Shown here piece by piece: positions 26,787 to 35,729 of a stretch of DNA of 64,000 nucleotides; the stretch's first letter is position 1, and every line of letters starts with the position of its first letter. The notes under the pieces are model-generated. The model was not told the DNA's origin. It made no database searches and worked only from the letters and a program-made list of their open reading frames with translations. A program made the translations under genes and the position numbers. The DNA comes from Chloroflexota bacterium (GTDB lineage Bacteria > Chloroflexota > Dehalococcoidia > Lucifugimonadales > QGNO01). The stretch is from NCBI GenBank assembly GCA_003228195.2, contig QGNO01000002.1, positions 86,824-150,823 on the forward strand, read 5' to 3'.

Positions 26787-27113
26787 TTGTTTCTTGTCAC
26801 TTGGATGGGAATTCTAATAGCTCGGTTTCTGCTACGTCAACTAGGAATACAAGGATCCGCCAGAGAGAAAACTCAGTATCGGACTTACAATTCTCATGGG
26901 CGTCCTTTTGGTTCGAGAATCAATACAAGATCCCCGTACGAAATCTTGGGGGTAACTCCCAAATCTACAAGAGATGAAATCAAAAAAAAATACCGTGCAC
27001 TAGTACACCAATATCACCCTGACAAGGTTGCTCATCTGGCGGTAGAGTTTAGGGAGGTTGCTGAAAAGCGAATAAGAGACATCAACGCCGCATATAAGGA
27101 ACTAACCCGTTAA
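26787..27113 (+). CDS. Membrane-anchored small DnaJ-domain protein
   Basis: About 108 residues. A hydrophobic N-terminus (FLVTWMGILIARFLL) is followed by a linker and a C-terminal J domain: SPYEILGVTPKSTRDEIKKKY, HQYHPDKV (the HPD motif that stimulates DnaK ATPase) and INAAYKELTR. This layout matches DjlA/TerB-associated or TIM14-like J proteins that recruit Hsp70 to the membrane. The start is uncertain: TTG 26787 or ATG 26805; a stop lies upstream at 26769. No DnaK partner is in the window. Confidence 0.8.
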   Translation: MFLVTWMGILIARFLLRQLGIQGSAREKTQYRTYNSHGRPFGSRINTRSPYEILGVTPKSTRDEIKKKYRALVHQYHPDKVAHLAVEFREVAEKRIRDINAAYKELTR

Positions 27114-27192
27114 CCTCCTTGGATCACTCAATTGCGCATTCTATAAGGCGTGCTGCGGGAAGTCATTATGATACATTTGTGCGTGTAAACCA

Positions 27193-28485
27193 ATGGAATC
27201 TAAAGGTAACATACGTTATAGACTGGCCCACCGTACTCCTTTCTTCTATGGATGGATAATTGTTCTAGCAGCCTTCCTTGGTTCGTTTGCCGGGGGCGGA
27301 CTCCAAAGCTTTACATTCGGTGTTTTCATAAAACCAATGTCAGACTCCCTTGGATGGAGTCGCGCTGCCTTAGTAGGTGCCCTAACAGTCCGTACTTATG
27401 TGTCAGCTCTGCTGGGGCCCTTATTTGGCAGAGTAGTCGACCAACATGGGCCTCGGCACATAATGGCCGCATCAGCACTCATAGGAGGAATTGCTGCTTT
27501 ACTTCTAACACAAGTTAGGGAACTCTGGCAGTTTTACGCTATCTTCGCTCTTCTAGGACTAGCTGGTGGAACTGGAGCTGGAGCTCTGGTAGTACAAGTG
27601 ACAGTAGTTAAATGGTTCGTACGATTAAGAGGAAGGGCTGTTGCACTCAGTACCATGGGGAACGCTGCGGCCGGAGCGATTCTAGCCCCATTTGTAGGAT
27701 TCGTTATTATCCAGTCTGGTTGGGAAAGTGGCTGGACAACCATGGCGGTGATTTTCCTAGTGTTGCTTCTTCCAGTTTCTCTACTAATGGTCAGACAGCC
27801 AGAAGACGTTGGACTATTTCCAGATGGTGCCAAGACCAATGAAGAGCTCAATCAAACCTACGCAAGCAGGTCAGGCAGGGAATCTGCCGTGTCATGGACA
27901 CTAAAGGAGGCTTTAAGGACTAAGGCCTTATGGCTGATTCTCGCAGCCCAAGTGGTCGGCGGAGCGCCAGTTTCTTCAATTGTGCTCCATGAATTCAGCT
28001 TTGTAACGGATGAAGGATTCAGCTCGATATTGGCTGCAACCATTCTAAGTACTCACGCGGTATCTGCTTCGATGGCAAGGCTCATTTGGGGATTTTTAGT
28101 AGAACGGTACCATGTAAGATACTGCTTCGCTATCTCAAGTTCTGGTGCCGCAATAGGCGTCTTGTTCCTGCTAGTGGGCTTAAAATTAAACTTCTTACCA
28201 CTACTCTTCTTATTTGCAGTAGTTTACGGCATCAATGTAGGAGGACATGCAGTACTTACCTCAGTCGTAACTGCCAACTATTTCGGACGAGATTTTGTAG
28301 GTACCATTAGAGGAACTCTCATGCCAATCACTACCACATCAGTAGCTCTAGGACCTGTTGCTGTAGGACTTGCGTACGATTTCCTAGGATCATACTTCCA
28401 AGCTTACGCAGTTATGCTGATAATGTTCTTTATCTCCGCAATCATAATGCTCATGGCCAAGCCTCCAACAAAAATCATGGAGTGA
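27193..28485 (+). CDS. MFS transporter, monocarboxylate/oxalate-formate-like
   Basis: 430 residues and about 12 membrane helices. The first helix follows RTPFFYGWIIVLAAFLG; the loop after helix 2 carries GRVVDQHGPRH, the family version of the MFS A motif; and the central loop has RQPEDVGLFPDGAKTNEE. This FYGW...RPEDxGLxPDG pattern is shared with two other transporters in the window (34416-35696 and 50251-51525). Such MCT-like proteins usually move organic acids by proton or anion exchange. Its own substrate is not indicated by the neighbours. Confidence 0.88.
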   Translation: MESKGNIRYRLAHRTPFFYGWIIVLAAFLGSFAGGGLQSFTFGVFIKPMSDSLGWSRAALVGALTVRTYVSALLGPLFGRVVDQHGPRHIMAASALIGGIAALLLTQVRELWQFYAIFALLGLAGGTGAGALVVQVTVVKWFVRLRGRAVALSTMGNAAAGAILAPFVGFVIIQSGWESGWTTMAVIFLVLLLPVSLLMVRQPEDVGLFPDGAKTNEELNQTYASRSGRESAVSWTLKEALRTKALWLILAAQVVGGAPVSSIVLHEFSFVTDEGFSSILAATILSTHAVSASMARLIWGFLVERYHVRYCFAISSSGAAIGVLFLLVGLKLNFLPLLFLFAVVYGINVGGHAVLTSVVTANYFGRDFVGTIRGTLMPITTTSVALGPVAVGLAYDFLGSYFQAYAVMLIMFFISAIIMLMAKPPTKIME

Positions 28486-28714
28486 AGACCTCACTGGTTT
28501 CACCGATTGTTATCAAAAAGAACCTTGAGATTTCCTCGAAATCATTTCTTCTGCTCATCTTTATATTTCTTACAAGCTATAGCTAGGCGCTTCCAGCGAC
28601 ATAACCGTTGTTTCTGGCAAAACACAACGTTTCTTTTTGAATATTCTTCTATACGCAGGTTGCATTGTTCATAACTCCACCAGGCACCCATACGGAAATC
28701 CCACACTGATATAG

Positions 28715-29095
28715 GATGGATCAGGGGACATTTGGGTGATTTACAATCGATTGATTTCTTTTATTCCAGGTGCAGATGTTAATAATCAAGAGTTGTTTTT
28801 GGAACAGCCAGGAGAGGCACTCGGTAAAACTGTACGATGCCCAAATAGGCAAGAACATGACAATCGCTGCCTCCAATGACGCAAATAACATTTGGGTCGG
28901 TTATGAAAACGAGCATGCGACGACTTTTGACAACAAGTATCCTTTCAAAGAAAAACTTTAGTTAATACAAACTTCAAACACTCAAGCGAAATAGTTGGCA
29001 TCGCAACCGACACAGAAGATCAAGTGGCCATTCTTTACAAAAGTAACCGCGATAAAAGTCGAGCGAGATTAACTTTAGAGTTCCCCCCTGAATAA
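28715..29095 (+). pseudogene. Decayed gene with two compensating frameshifts
   Basis: Coding-like text runs in one frame as DGSGDIWVIYNRLISFIPG and NNQELFLEQPGEALGKT. It shifts near 28830 into another frame (VKLYDAQIGKNMTIAAS, NNIWVGYENEHATTFD), then returns to the first frame near 28950 (KHSSEIVGIATDTEDQVA, ending LTLEFPPE and a stop at 29093-29095). A stop also precedes the first segment. Two opposite indels, or two sequencing errors, would explain it. The remaining 28486-28714 has no clear gene. I do not recognise the family; the repeats of short strands suggest a beta-rich extracytoplasmic protein. Confidence 0.45.
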
Positions 29096-29138
29096 ATCAA
29101 TGTTACCCTATGGGATGAGAGGTAATAACACTTAAAAA

Positions 29139-29321
29139 ATGAATCCGTTGACACCAGAAGAAATGCAAGTCCTGGCATCTGCCCTAGGAACTACCGTGCC
29201 TGAAGCTGAACTACCTTACATTACGAAGGCCGTTAGTGTCGTGTTGCGCACCATCGGACAACTTAAAACCGCTGAACTACACGACATAGAACCAACATTC
29301 TCTTATCGCGTGCCAAACTAA
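29139..29321 (+). CDS. Short GatC/AtzG-like protein
   Basis: 60 residues: LTPEEMQVLASALG at the start and HDIEPTFSYRVPN at the end recall GatC and AtzG-like small subunits that wrap around amidase-family (GatA/AtzE) partners. True GatC is near 95 residues, so this is closer to AtzG. No gatA or gatB adjoins it. An amidase-family gene lies about 8 kb away at 37416-38855 on the other strand. The ribosome site is poor. Confidence 0.6.
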   Translation: MNPLTPEEMQVLASALGTTVPEAELPYITKAVSVVLRTIGQLKTAELHDIEPTFSYRVPN

Positions 29322-29338
29322 GGTTTGCAAGAGTTCCA

Positions 29339-30106
29339 GTGATCCCTCTATCTAATACTGAGCTAGATCAGAGTAGACATAAGCGCCCCCTAGTCACATA
29401 CCTCCTAGTGGTAGTTAACTCTTTGGTATTCATATATACACTTTTACTCAGCAGTGAAGTCACCGTGTTTTACTACACCTTCGGAGTTATACCTGACGAG
29501 TTCACCTCAAGCCAAGCCTTTGAACATCTGTTACTGATTGACGGTGCGCGAAATATCGACACTCCATTCCCCACATGGGTCACTTTGCTATCTTCCATGT
29601 TCATTCACGGTGGCTTCCTGCATTATGGAAGTAACATGCTCTACTTGTGGGTATTTGGAGACAATATAGAATCGCACATGGGGCACCTGCCTTATCTAGC
29701 TTTTTATTTGATCGCAGGGGCTATAGCTGGCTGGTCTCAAATAATAATAACTCCTTTGTCTCAATTACCGACCATAGGGGCGAGTGGCGCCATTGCTGGC
29801 ATACTAGGTGCCTATTTCATGATTTATCCTCATAGTAAAATACGCACCTTAGTAATCTATTTCTTCATAACAGTTATCCAATTGCCTGCCACACTAGTGT
29901 TAGGAGTATGGATAATCCTTCAATTCTGGGGAGGCCTCGGGGCAGTAGCAAATGCTGGCGGTGGAATAGCTTATTGGGCACACATCGGCGGATTTGCAAC
30001 TGGAGTAGCCGCAGTAGTCGCTTTCCGACTTTTGCTAAGGCTACCCTTATGGCCAACCAGACGCCCTCCACCTCCACCAGTTTTCTGGCGCGGTGAATGG
30101 AGATAA
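29339..30106 (+). CDS. Rhomboid family intramembrane serine protease
   Basis: 255 residues with six or more membrane helices. The catalytic Ser motif GASGAIAGILGAY and the His in AHIGGFATGVAA are present, and the family fold segments STMFIHGGFLHYGSNMLYL-like (SSMFIHGGFLHYGSNMLYL) and WVFGDNIESHMGHLPYLAFY lie between. It cleaves membrane proteins within or near their transmembrane segment. Start is a GTG at 29339 with AAGAG upstream. It converges on the S9 peptidase gene with 24 nt between. Confidence 0.93.
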   Translation: MIPLSNTELDQSRHKRPLVTYLLVVVNSLVFIYTLLLSSEVTVFYYTFGVIPDEFTSSQAFEHLLLIDGARNIDTPFPTWVTLLSSMFIHGGFLHYGSNMLYLWVFGDNIESHMGHLPYLAFYLIAGAIAGWSQIIITPLSQLPTIGASGAIAGILGAYFMIYPHSKIRTLVIYFFITVIQLPATLVLGVWIILQFWGGLGAVANAGGGIAYWAHIGGFATGVAAVVAFRLLLRLPLWPTRRPPPPPVFWRGEWR

Positions 30107-30130
30107 ATAAACCACCAAGAAAAAGATAAA

Positions 30131-32086
30131 CTAAAGCCTGTCCTCAAACCAATTCAGCAACCTTTCGTCATAATCTAATCTATTTGAAGGTTTGCCTGCC
30201 TGCCTGAAACCGTGATGTTCCCCTGGATACCTAACGTAAACTACAAACTTTCTGTAGTATCGAAGGGCATTAAAGAATTGATCAGACTGGAATGTATTGC
30301 AACGCAGATCTGCCGCACCATGCATAATAAGTAATGGAGTACTAATATTTTGCACATATGTTATAGGCGAAAGCCGCATATAAGAATCAAGATTTTCGAA
30401 CGGAGGGCCATTCATTTCTTTATATCTCGGAACCGTATTGTCTGTATAAGCAAAATGGGAGAACAAGTCGCATACCCCAGCGCCAGCCACAGCCGCCTTA
30501 AATCTATCAGTTTGCCCAATAGACCACTGAGTCATATATCCCCCATATGAATATCCAGTGATACCAAGTCGCTTTTCATCAACCCAATCCCGTCCAATCA
30601 CATGATCTACCGCCGCCATAAATTCCGGAAAATCTAGCTCACCACGTCCGCCGTGTAAATAACGCGCAAAATCTTCTCCCCATCCAGTGCTACCCCTAGG
30701 ATTTATCTGTAAAACGGCACACCCTTGTGACGGTAGCGAAAGCGGATATGACCCCTGAAAATTATGTTGAAAAGCTCCATGTGGCCCCCCATGGATATCC
30801 AGAACCATTGGATATTTCTCCCCCTGCTTCATATTTAACGGTTTGATTATCCAGCCCTCTATAGAAGCACCATCTGCCATTGATATGGCTACAGGTTCGA
30901 TTTCGGGAAATTGTATTAGCTTCAAGAATTCATCATTAGCATCCGAAACCTTCTTAACATATTGACCGGCAGGTCCATATCTGTAAATTTCCCCTGGATG
31001 CTTTTGATCACTGACTAAAGAGGCGATATCCCCTTGATGAGAAACCGAGAAAGCATTAATGCACTGTTGCCCAACTATTAGCGAGCTAACTGATCCATCT
31101 AAATCGAAAAGACTCAAGTGTATATCAGCACCATCATGGACTCTGGCCAACAAGCCACTGCCATCCGCCGTCCAATAGATGGGAGATGGCGGCCCCCCAG
31201 GCATCTGGGAGCCTGCCTGCACGCTTCTATCAAGACCCTTGGATATCTCTACAGTGTCGCCACCGGTAGCAGGGATAACCCACAATCTGTCGACACGCCC
31301 AGCAATGTCATCGGTTTCTCCGACACTGCAGAAAGCAATACTTTCTCCGTCAGGCGAAAAGGCTGGCGCAGAAGAATTACCAAACCCATTCGTCAGTCTT
31401 GCGATTTTCCGATCCTTAATGGTAAGCAGCCATAAATCTTCTATCGGATCCCTATCGCGATTTGAGTGCCTGGCAGAAATAAAAGCTAATGACAAACAAT
31501 CTGGAGACCAGGAAATTTGCGAGTTATTGTAGTCTCCTTCCGTAAGTTGTATCGGACTTTCACCATCTAACCCAACAACGAATAACTGCATTTTACTTCC
31601 GTCAAAATATCCCTGCCCATTGAATTTGTACTTGAGGTCAGTAATTAACAAAGGTGGAGGTGTGTCGTGCGCCGATACCGTTTCAACCGATTCATTCACC
31701 TTAGATGTAAATGCGATCGACTTAGAATCTGGAGACCAGGAAAGTTCAGAAACACCTCCTTTGAGATCTGTGATCTGGATTGCCTCTCCACCTTTCATTG
31801 GCAAAATATGAACTTGATTAGAACCACCTGCTCGGTTAGATAGGAACGCCAAATAACTTCCATCGGGCGACCAACGAGGTTGAGAATTACTGCTGCCACT
31901 TAACGTTAACTCTCGTGGTGCGGCGTCATCTTCATATAGCCATATGGAAGACCTATACGTATCACGCTCTCTATCTATTTCCGATATAGAACAGACAATA
32001 AAACTACCGTTAGGGCTAATCTGTGGATCTGTTACAGTTCTTAACTCAAACAAGTCGTCGGCTTTGTAACCGCGTTGCTTTACCAT
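30131..32086 (-). CDS. S9 prolyl-oligopeptidase family serine peptidase
   Basis: 651 residues: an N-terminal TolB/WD40-like beta-propeller (repeated SPDG/SPDS blades such as RWSPDGSYLAFLSNRAGG) and a C-terminal alpha/beta-hydrolase domain. The triad is GYSYGGYMTQW (Ser), HGAADLRCN (Asp) and GEHHGF (His), as in acylaminoacyl peptidases and DPP-like enzymes. No signal peptide is visible, so it is probably cytosolic. GGAGGAG precedes the ATG at 32086. It probably degrades short peptides. Confidence 0.93.
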   Translation of the reverse strand: MVKQRGYKADDLFELRTVTDPQISPNGSFIVCSISEIDRERDTYRSSIWLYEDDAAPRELTLSGSSNSQPRWSPDGSYLAFLSNRAGGSNQVHILPMKGGEAIQITDLKGGVSELSWSPDSKSIAFTSKVNESVETVSAHDTPPPLLITDLKYKFNGQGYFDGSKMQLFVVGLDGESPIQLTEGDYNNSQISWSPDCLSLAFISARHSNRDRDPIEDLWLLTIKDRKIARLTNGFGNSSAPAFSPDGESIAFCSVGETDDIAGRVDRLWVIPATGGDTVEISKGLDRSVQAGSQMPGGPPSPIYWTADGSGLLARVHDGADIHLSLFDLDGSVSSLIVGQQCINAFSVSHQGDIASLVSDQKHPGEIYRYGPAGQYVKKVSDANDEFLKLIQFPEIEPVAISMADGASIEGWIIKPLNMKQGEKYPMVLDIHGGPHGAFQHNFQGSYPLSLPSQGCAVLQINPRGSTGWGEDFARYLHGGRGELDFPEFMAAVDHVIGRDWVDEKRLGITGYSYGGYMTQWSIGQTDRFKAAVAGAGVCDLFSHFAYTDNTVPRYKEMNGPPFENLDSYMRLSPITYVQNISTPLLIMHGAADLRCNTFQSDQFFNALRYYRKFVVYVRYPGEHHGFRQAGKPSNRLDYDERLLNWFEDRL

Positions 32087-32240
32087 CCTCTCGCTCCTCC
32101 ATTTTTTATTGGGAAACTAATCTATACCCTATGATTTATGCGTCTATGCTTGCAACTCAGCAAATTTCAAAGGCCCGCAATGAAGACAAACCTTTCTAAA
32201 TATGAATTTTATGCTGCCAGCATGTAAAATACATAGCATA

Positions 32241-33113
32241 ATGCCAAAATTAACAGCAAAAGATAGACGTCTACGGCTCAGAAAAACACTTTCAGGCAGC
32301 AAATGCATAAACCCCATATCAGTTTTTGATCCTGTATCTGCCCGAATTGCTCGCTCTTTAGATTTCGAAGTAGCCATGCTAGCGGGTTCGGTAACGTCCG
32401 CCGTAGTCCTCGGAGCACCGGACATAGTCGTATTAACTCTAAGTGAATTCGTGGAGCAGGCTCGCAGAATAACGAGAGCCGCCGACTTAAGCCTAATAGT
32501 AGACGCTGATCATGGATATGGTAATGCGCTTAACGTTATGCGAACTGTCGAAGAGCTGGAACACGCTGATATTTCGGCACTAACCATAGAAGACACCTTT
32601 CTTCCAAAGCCGTTCCAACAAACTGCTAATCAAAAGTTGCTCGGTTTAGAAGCAATGGTTTCGACACTCAGGGCAGCCCTGGTAGCTAGAAGCGATCCTT
32701 CACTCGTAATTATTGGCCGTACCGCTGCTTTAGGCTTTGAAGGGATAGAAGAAACTGCAAAAAGGGTAAAAGCCTATTCTGAAACTGGAGTAGATGCGAT
32801 ATTTCTGACGAACATTACAAAATGGGAAGAGCTTAACACGATAAGAAACTTTACAGACCTCCCCATAATGCTTGGTAGCACTCCTGAGAACATGGATGAT
32901 CTAGAAAAATTAGCCGAGATGGGAGTCCGTCTCGCTTTGGCAGGGCACACGCCTTTCCAAGCCTCGGTAAAGGTGATCCATGAAGTGATGTTACACCTCA
33001 AACAAGGTGGCTCATCTCGTGAACTACAGGACAAGATAGCGACACCAGACCTTATGGGTATTGCAACCGATGAACAATACTACACTTCTTTGCAAAAAGA
33101 TTTCCTGGAATGA
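32241..33113 (+). CDS. Isocitrate lyase/PEP mutase superfamily, oxaloacetate decarboxylase-like
   Basis: About 290 residues of the ICL/PEPM TIM barrel. It shows FDPVSARIARSLDFEVAMLAG, VTSAVVLGAPDIVVLTLSE, the metal site VDADHGYGNALNVMRTV and ALTIEDTFLPK. The order and the GYGNALNVMRTVEELE text match the PA4872-type oxaloacetate decarboxylase subgroup better than methylisocitrate lyase, which has KKCGH. The frame is open to 32202; ATG 32241 is chosen from the alignment, as no ribosome site is clear. It leads a lyase-DAO-MFS run on the plus strand, suggesting a role in catabolism of an organic or amino acid. Confidence 0.85.
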   Translation: MPKLTAKDRRLRLRKTLSGSKCINPISVFDPVSARIARSLDFEVAMLAGSVTSAVVLGAPDIVVLTLSEFVEQARRITRAADLSLIVDADHGYGNALNVMRTVEELEHADISALTIEDTFLPKPFQQTANQKLLGLEAMVSTLRAALVARSDPSLVIIGRTAALGFEGIEETAKRVKAYSETGVDAIFLTNITKWEELNTIRNFTDLPIMLGSTPENMDDLEKLAEMGVRLALAGHTPFQASVKVIHEVMLHLKQGGSSRELQDKIATPDLMGIATDEQYYTSLQKDFLE

Positions 33114-33212
33114 CATGGGCCCTCTAAACTACTTTTTGAAAAGATGCGACCTTAAATTAGAGTATGCCCGTCATTGTCAGCCAAGAGTCAGCCATATATA
33201 TTGGCAACCCAT

Positions 33213-34328
33213 ATGAGTTATACAACTGGTCCTAAGGTAGTAATTGTAGGTGCCGGCGTAGTTGGTGGAGCAGCCGCCCACTACCTCACCCTCGCGGGTG
33301 CGAAAGTGACAGTAGTAGACAAAGACCCAATAGGCATACATGCGTCCGGGCTAGCACTTGGCGGGCTTGGTCCGTTGTCAGGAGCAGGTATCCCAAATCC
33401 TATAGGAACCCTATCAATAGAAAGCTGGCAACTTCATCTCGATTTAAGCAAATCGTTAACAGACGAGTACGATTTCAAGTTAGAAAAATCATTAAATATT
33501 ATTTTCGACAACCAACAACTCGAAACGATACGCAGCTTACTAGATTGGCAAAAATCTCAGGATGGGTTCAAGGTCGAATGGCTAGATAAATCGGATGTTC
33601 TGGACATTGAGCCTCGAATAGTCTCGGCGTTCTTGGGAGCTGTAGTAACTGAACCGACTGGAATAATAGACACCTATAAGTTCAACAATGCACTTATATC
33701 AGAAGCACAGCGCAATGGTGCCGACCTTGTAGTAGGAGAGGTTAGCAATATTCAATCGACTGGCAGCGCCTGCAATGTCTCCATAGATGGAGGGAAGACC
33801 TTGATCTGCGACAAGGTGATAGTTGCGATGGGTCCCTGGTCACACCAGGCTTCAGAATGGCTCGGTTTCAACATTCCAATTACTCCCTTAAAGGGACAAA
33901 TACTCCGACTCAAGGCGGAAGGACCGCCTATCCCTCATATTAGCTGGAGCGGCGCGGATATATACGGGAGTTATGCAGTTACGAAATCTGACGGGTTGGT
34001 CTGGGTAGGGACCACAGAAGAGCATGGTGGATTCGATGACAGGCCATCTTCTATTGGAAGACAGACAATTATGCGGTCAGTGGTGAGTATCTTGCCTCAG
34101 TTAGCCCAAGGTGAAATTATAAAGCACACCGCCTGTTTGCGCCCCCTTAGTCCAGACGGACTCCCCGTCTTAGGATTCTTACCTGGAAATCCAAAAATAG
34201 TAATTGCTAGTGGCGCCGGAAGGAAAGGGATCCTTTTAGGACCCGTAATGGGTAAATCCGCCGCCGATTTAGTTCTAAACGGATACACTAGTTCAAACAT
34301 ATCTGCCCTGAGTCCTGATCGGTTTTGA
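33213..34328 (+). CDS. FAD-dependent oxidoreductase (DAO/glycine oxidase-like)
   Basis: About 371 residues. The FAD site KVVIVGAGVVGGAAAHYL and VTVVDKDPIGIHASG lies at the N-terminus. The middle has LDIEPRIVSAFLGAVVTEPTG, and the C-terminal part has VWVGTTEEHGGFDDRP, ACLRPLSPDGLPVLG and IASGAGRKGILLGP, the last being the DAO-family FAD/substrate region. It oxidises an amine or amino acid of unknown identity. ATG 33213 is preferred; the frame is open to a GTG 39 nt earlier. It sits between the PEP-mutase-like lyase and an MFS transporter. Confidence 0.9.
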   Translation: MSYTTGPKVVIVGAGVVGGAAAHYLTLAGAKVTVVDKDPIGIHASGLALGGLGPLSGAGIPNPIGTLSIESWQLHLDLSKSLTDEYDFKLEKSLNIIFDNQQLETIRSLLDWQKSQDGFKVEWLDKSDVLDIEPRIVSAFLGAVVTEPTGIIDTYKFNNALISEAQRNGADLVVGEVSNIQSTGSACNVSIDGGKTLICDKVIVAMGPWSHQASEWLGFNIPITPLKGQILRLKAEGPPIPHISWSGADIYGSYAVTKSDGLVWVGTTEEHGGFDDRPSSIGRQTIMRSVVSILPQLAQGEIIKHTACLRPLSPDGLPVLGFLPGNPKIVIASGAGRKGILLGPVMGKSAADLVLNGYTSSNISALSPDRF

Positions 34329-34415
34329 ACCCAATCATCAAAAAGCCAATTGCTGACATTCTGATTCCTCGTATCTGCGAGTGAGATCAAAGAAAATTAC
34401 AATCGGATAAGTGCT

Positions 34416-35696
34416 TTGCAAAAAGAATCTTCATATAAACCGAAAGTTTTCTACGGATGGTGGATTGTTTTCGCCGGATTAGCCGGAATGTCCATAAGCG
34501 TCGGATTTGCAAATCATGGTCTAAGTGCTTTCATAATACCAATCGCTGATGAGTTCAACGTAGACATCGCGGTCGTCGCAACGATATTGGTTCTAGGAAG
34601 AATAGAGACCGCCTTCATAGGCCCTGTAGAAGGTTACTTAGTAGACAGATTCGGCCCAAGAACAATGATGTTCATTGGAGTGCCCATTCTGGGGGTAGGG
34701 CTTCTAGTAGTCAGCATAACATCTAGCCTTCCAACGTTCGTCGCTTCATTTTTGTTAGGAGTGGTTCTGGGCACGAGTCTGGGATTTAGCATGCCGATCT
34801 CCACAGCGGTTGCTAACTGGTGGCGAGAGAAACGCGGGCGGGCTTTCGGTCTGATGTGGTTAGGATTTAGTGTAGGTGCCCTTTTGGTATGGCCAATTAA
34901 CCATGTCATAGAAGCTTACGGATGGCGGTGGGCATTTCGAGTTATGGCAATACTAACCTTTGTAGTCGGATTTCCAGTTTCCGCTGTCATGCGACATAGA
35001 CCTGAGGACTATGGAATGGTTCCAGATGGTGAACGTTCTAAAGAAAATAATGGCCTTTCTGTTCCAAGCGAGAACAAAGCCGTCAACAGCATTCAGGAAC
35101 AAGAGATCAACTTCACAGTTTGGGAGGCCTTGAAAACGCCTGCACTTTGGTATTTTACAATGGCGATTTCTGTCAGAGGAGCTGTCACAGGCGCCGTAGC
35201 AATCAACCTGTTCCCATTAGTTGAGTCGCTTGGAGGATCATCAAGCCAAGCCGCATTTCTTTTCGTTATACACGCAATATTCAGCGCACCAGGCAGACTT
35301 TTCTTCAGTTGGGCTGGTGATTGGTTTAACAAAAGGTATCTTATGACAGTGCTTCTTGGCCTACTCGGCATAGCTATTTTGACTATGTCGCAAGCAACTT
35401 CCATAACATCATTAACTCTTCTCTACGCCCCATACGCATTAGTCTGGGGAGGTCTGTCGTCCCTTCCACAATCATTCCGTGCAGACTTGTTTGGCAGAGA
35501 ACATTACGCTTCAATACAGGGAGCGATCGCCCCTTTCAGAACCGGGTTCACTTTTGCAGCGCCAGTCTTCGCAGCTTGGATGTTTGATCAAACAGGATCT
35601 TATCAAATACCTCTTATGGTATTCGGAATTTTCGCATTCATTGCTATGGGAATGATCTTCATGGCCAGACCGCCTGAAAAACACGCATCTACTTAG
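34416..35696 (+). CDS. MFS transporter, monocarboxylate/oxalate-formate-like
   Basis: 426 residues with about 12 helices. KVFYGWWIVFAGLAGMS begins helix 1; EGYLVDRFGPRT is the A-motif region; RHRPEDYGMVPDGERSKE is the central loop. It shares this layout with two other window transporters. It follows the DAO oxidoreductase by 88 nt on the same strand, so it may import that enzyme's substrate. The first codon is probably a TTG at 34416. Confidence 0.88.
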   Translation: MQKESSYKPKVFYGWWIVFAGLAGMSISVGFANHGLSAFIIPIADEFNVDIAVVATILVLGRIETAFIGPVEGYLVDRFGPRTMMFIGVPILGVGLLVVSITSSLPTFVASFLLGVVLGTSLGFSMPISTAVANWWREKRGRAFGLMWLGFSVGALLVWPINHVIEAYGWRWAFRVMAILTFVVGFPVSAVMRHRPEDYGMVPDGERSKENNGLSVPSENKAVNSIQEQEINFTVWEALKTPALWYFTMAISVRGAVTGAVAINLFPLVESLGGSSSQAAFLFVIHAIFSAPGRLFFSWAGDWFNKRYLMTVLLGLLGIAILTMSQATSITSLTLLYAPYALVWGGLSSLPQSFRADLFGREHYASIQGAIAPFRTGFTFAAPVFAAWMFDQTGSYQIPLMVFGIFAFIAMGMIFMARPPEKHAST

Positions 35697-35729
35697 ATCG
35701 AGCTAGATTCAGATCCGTAATTTGTCAAC

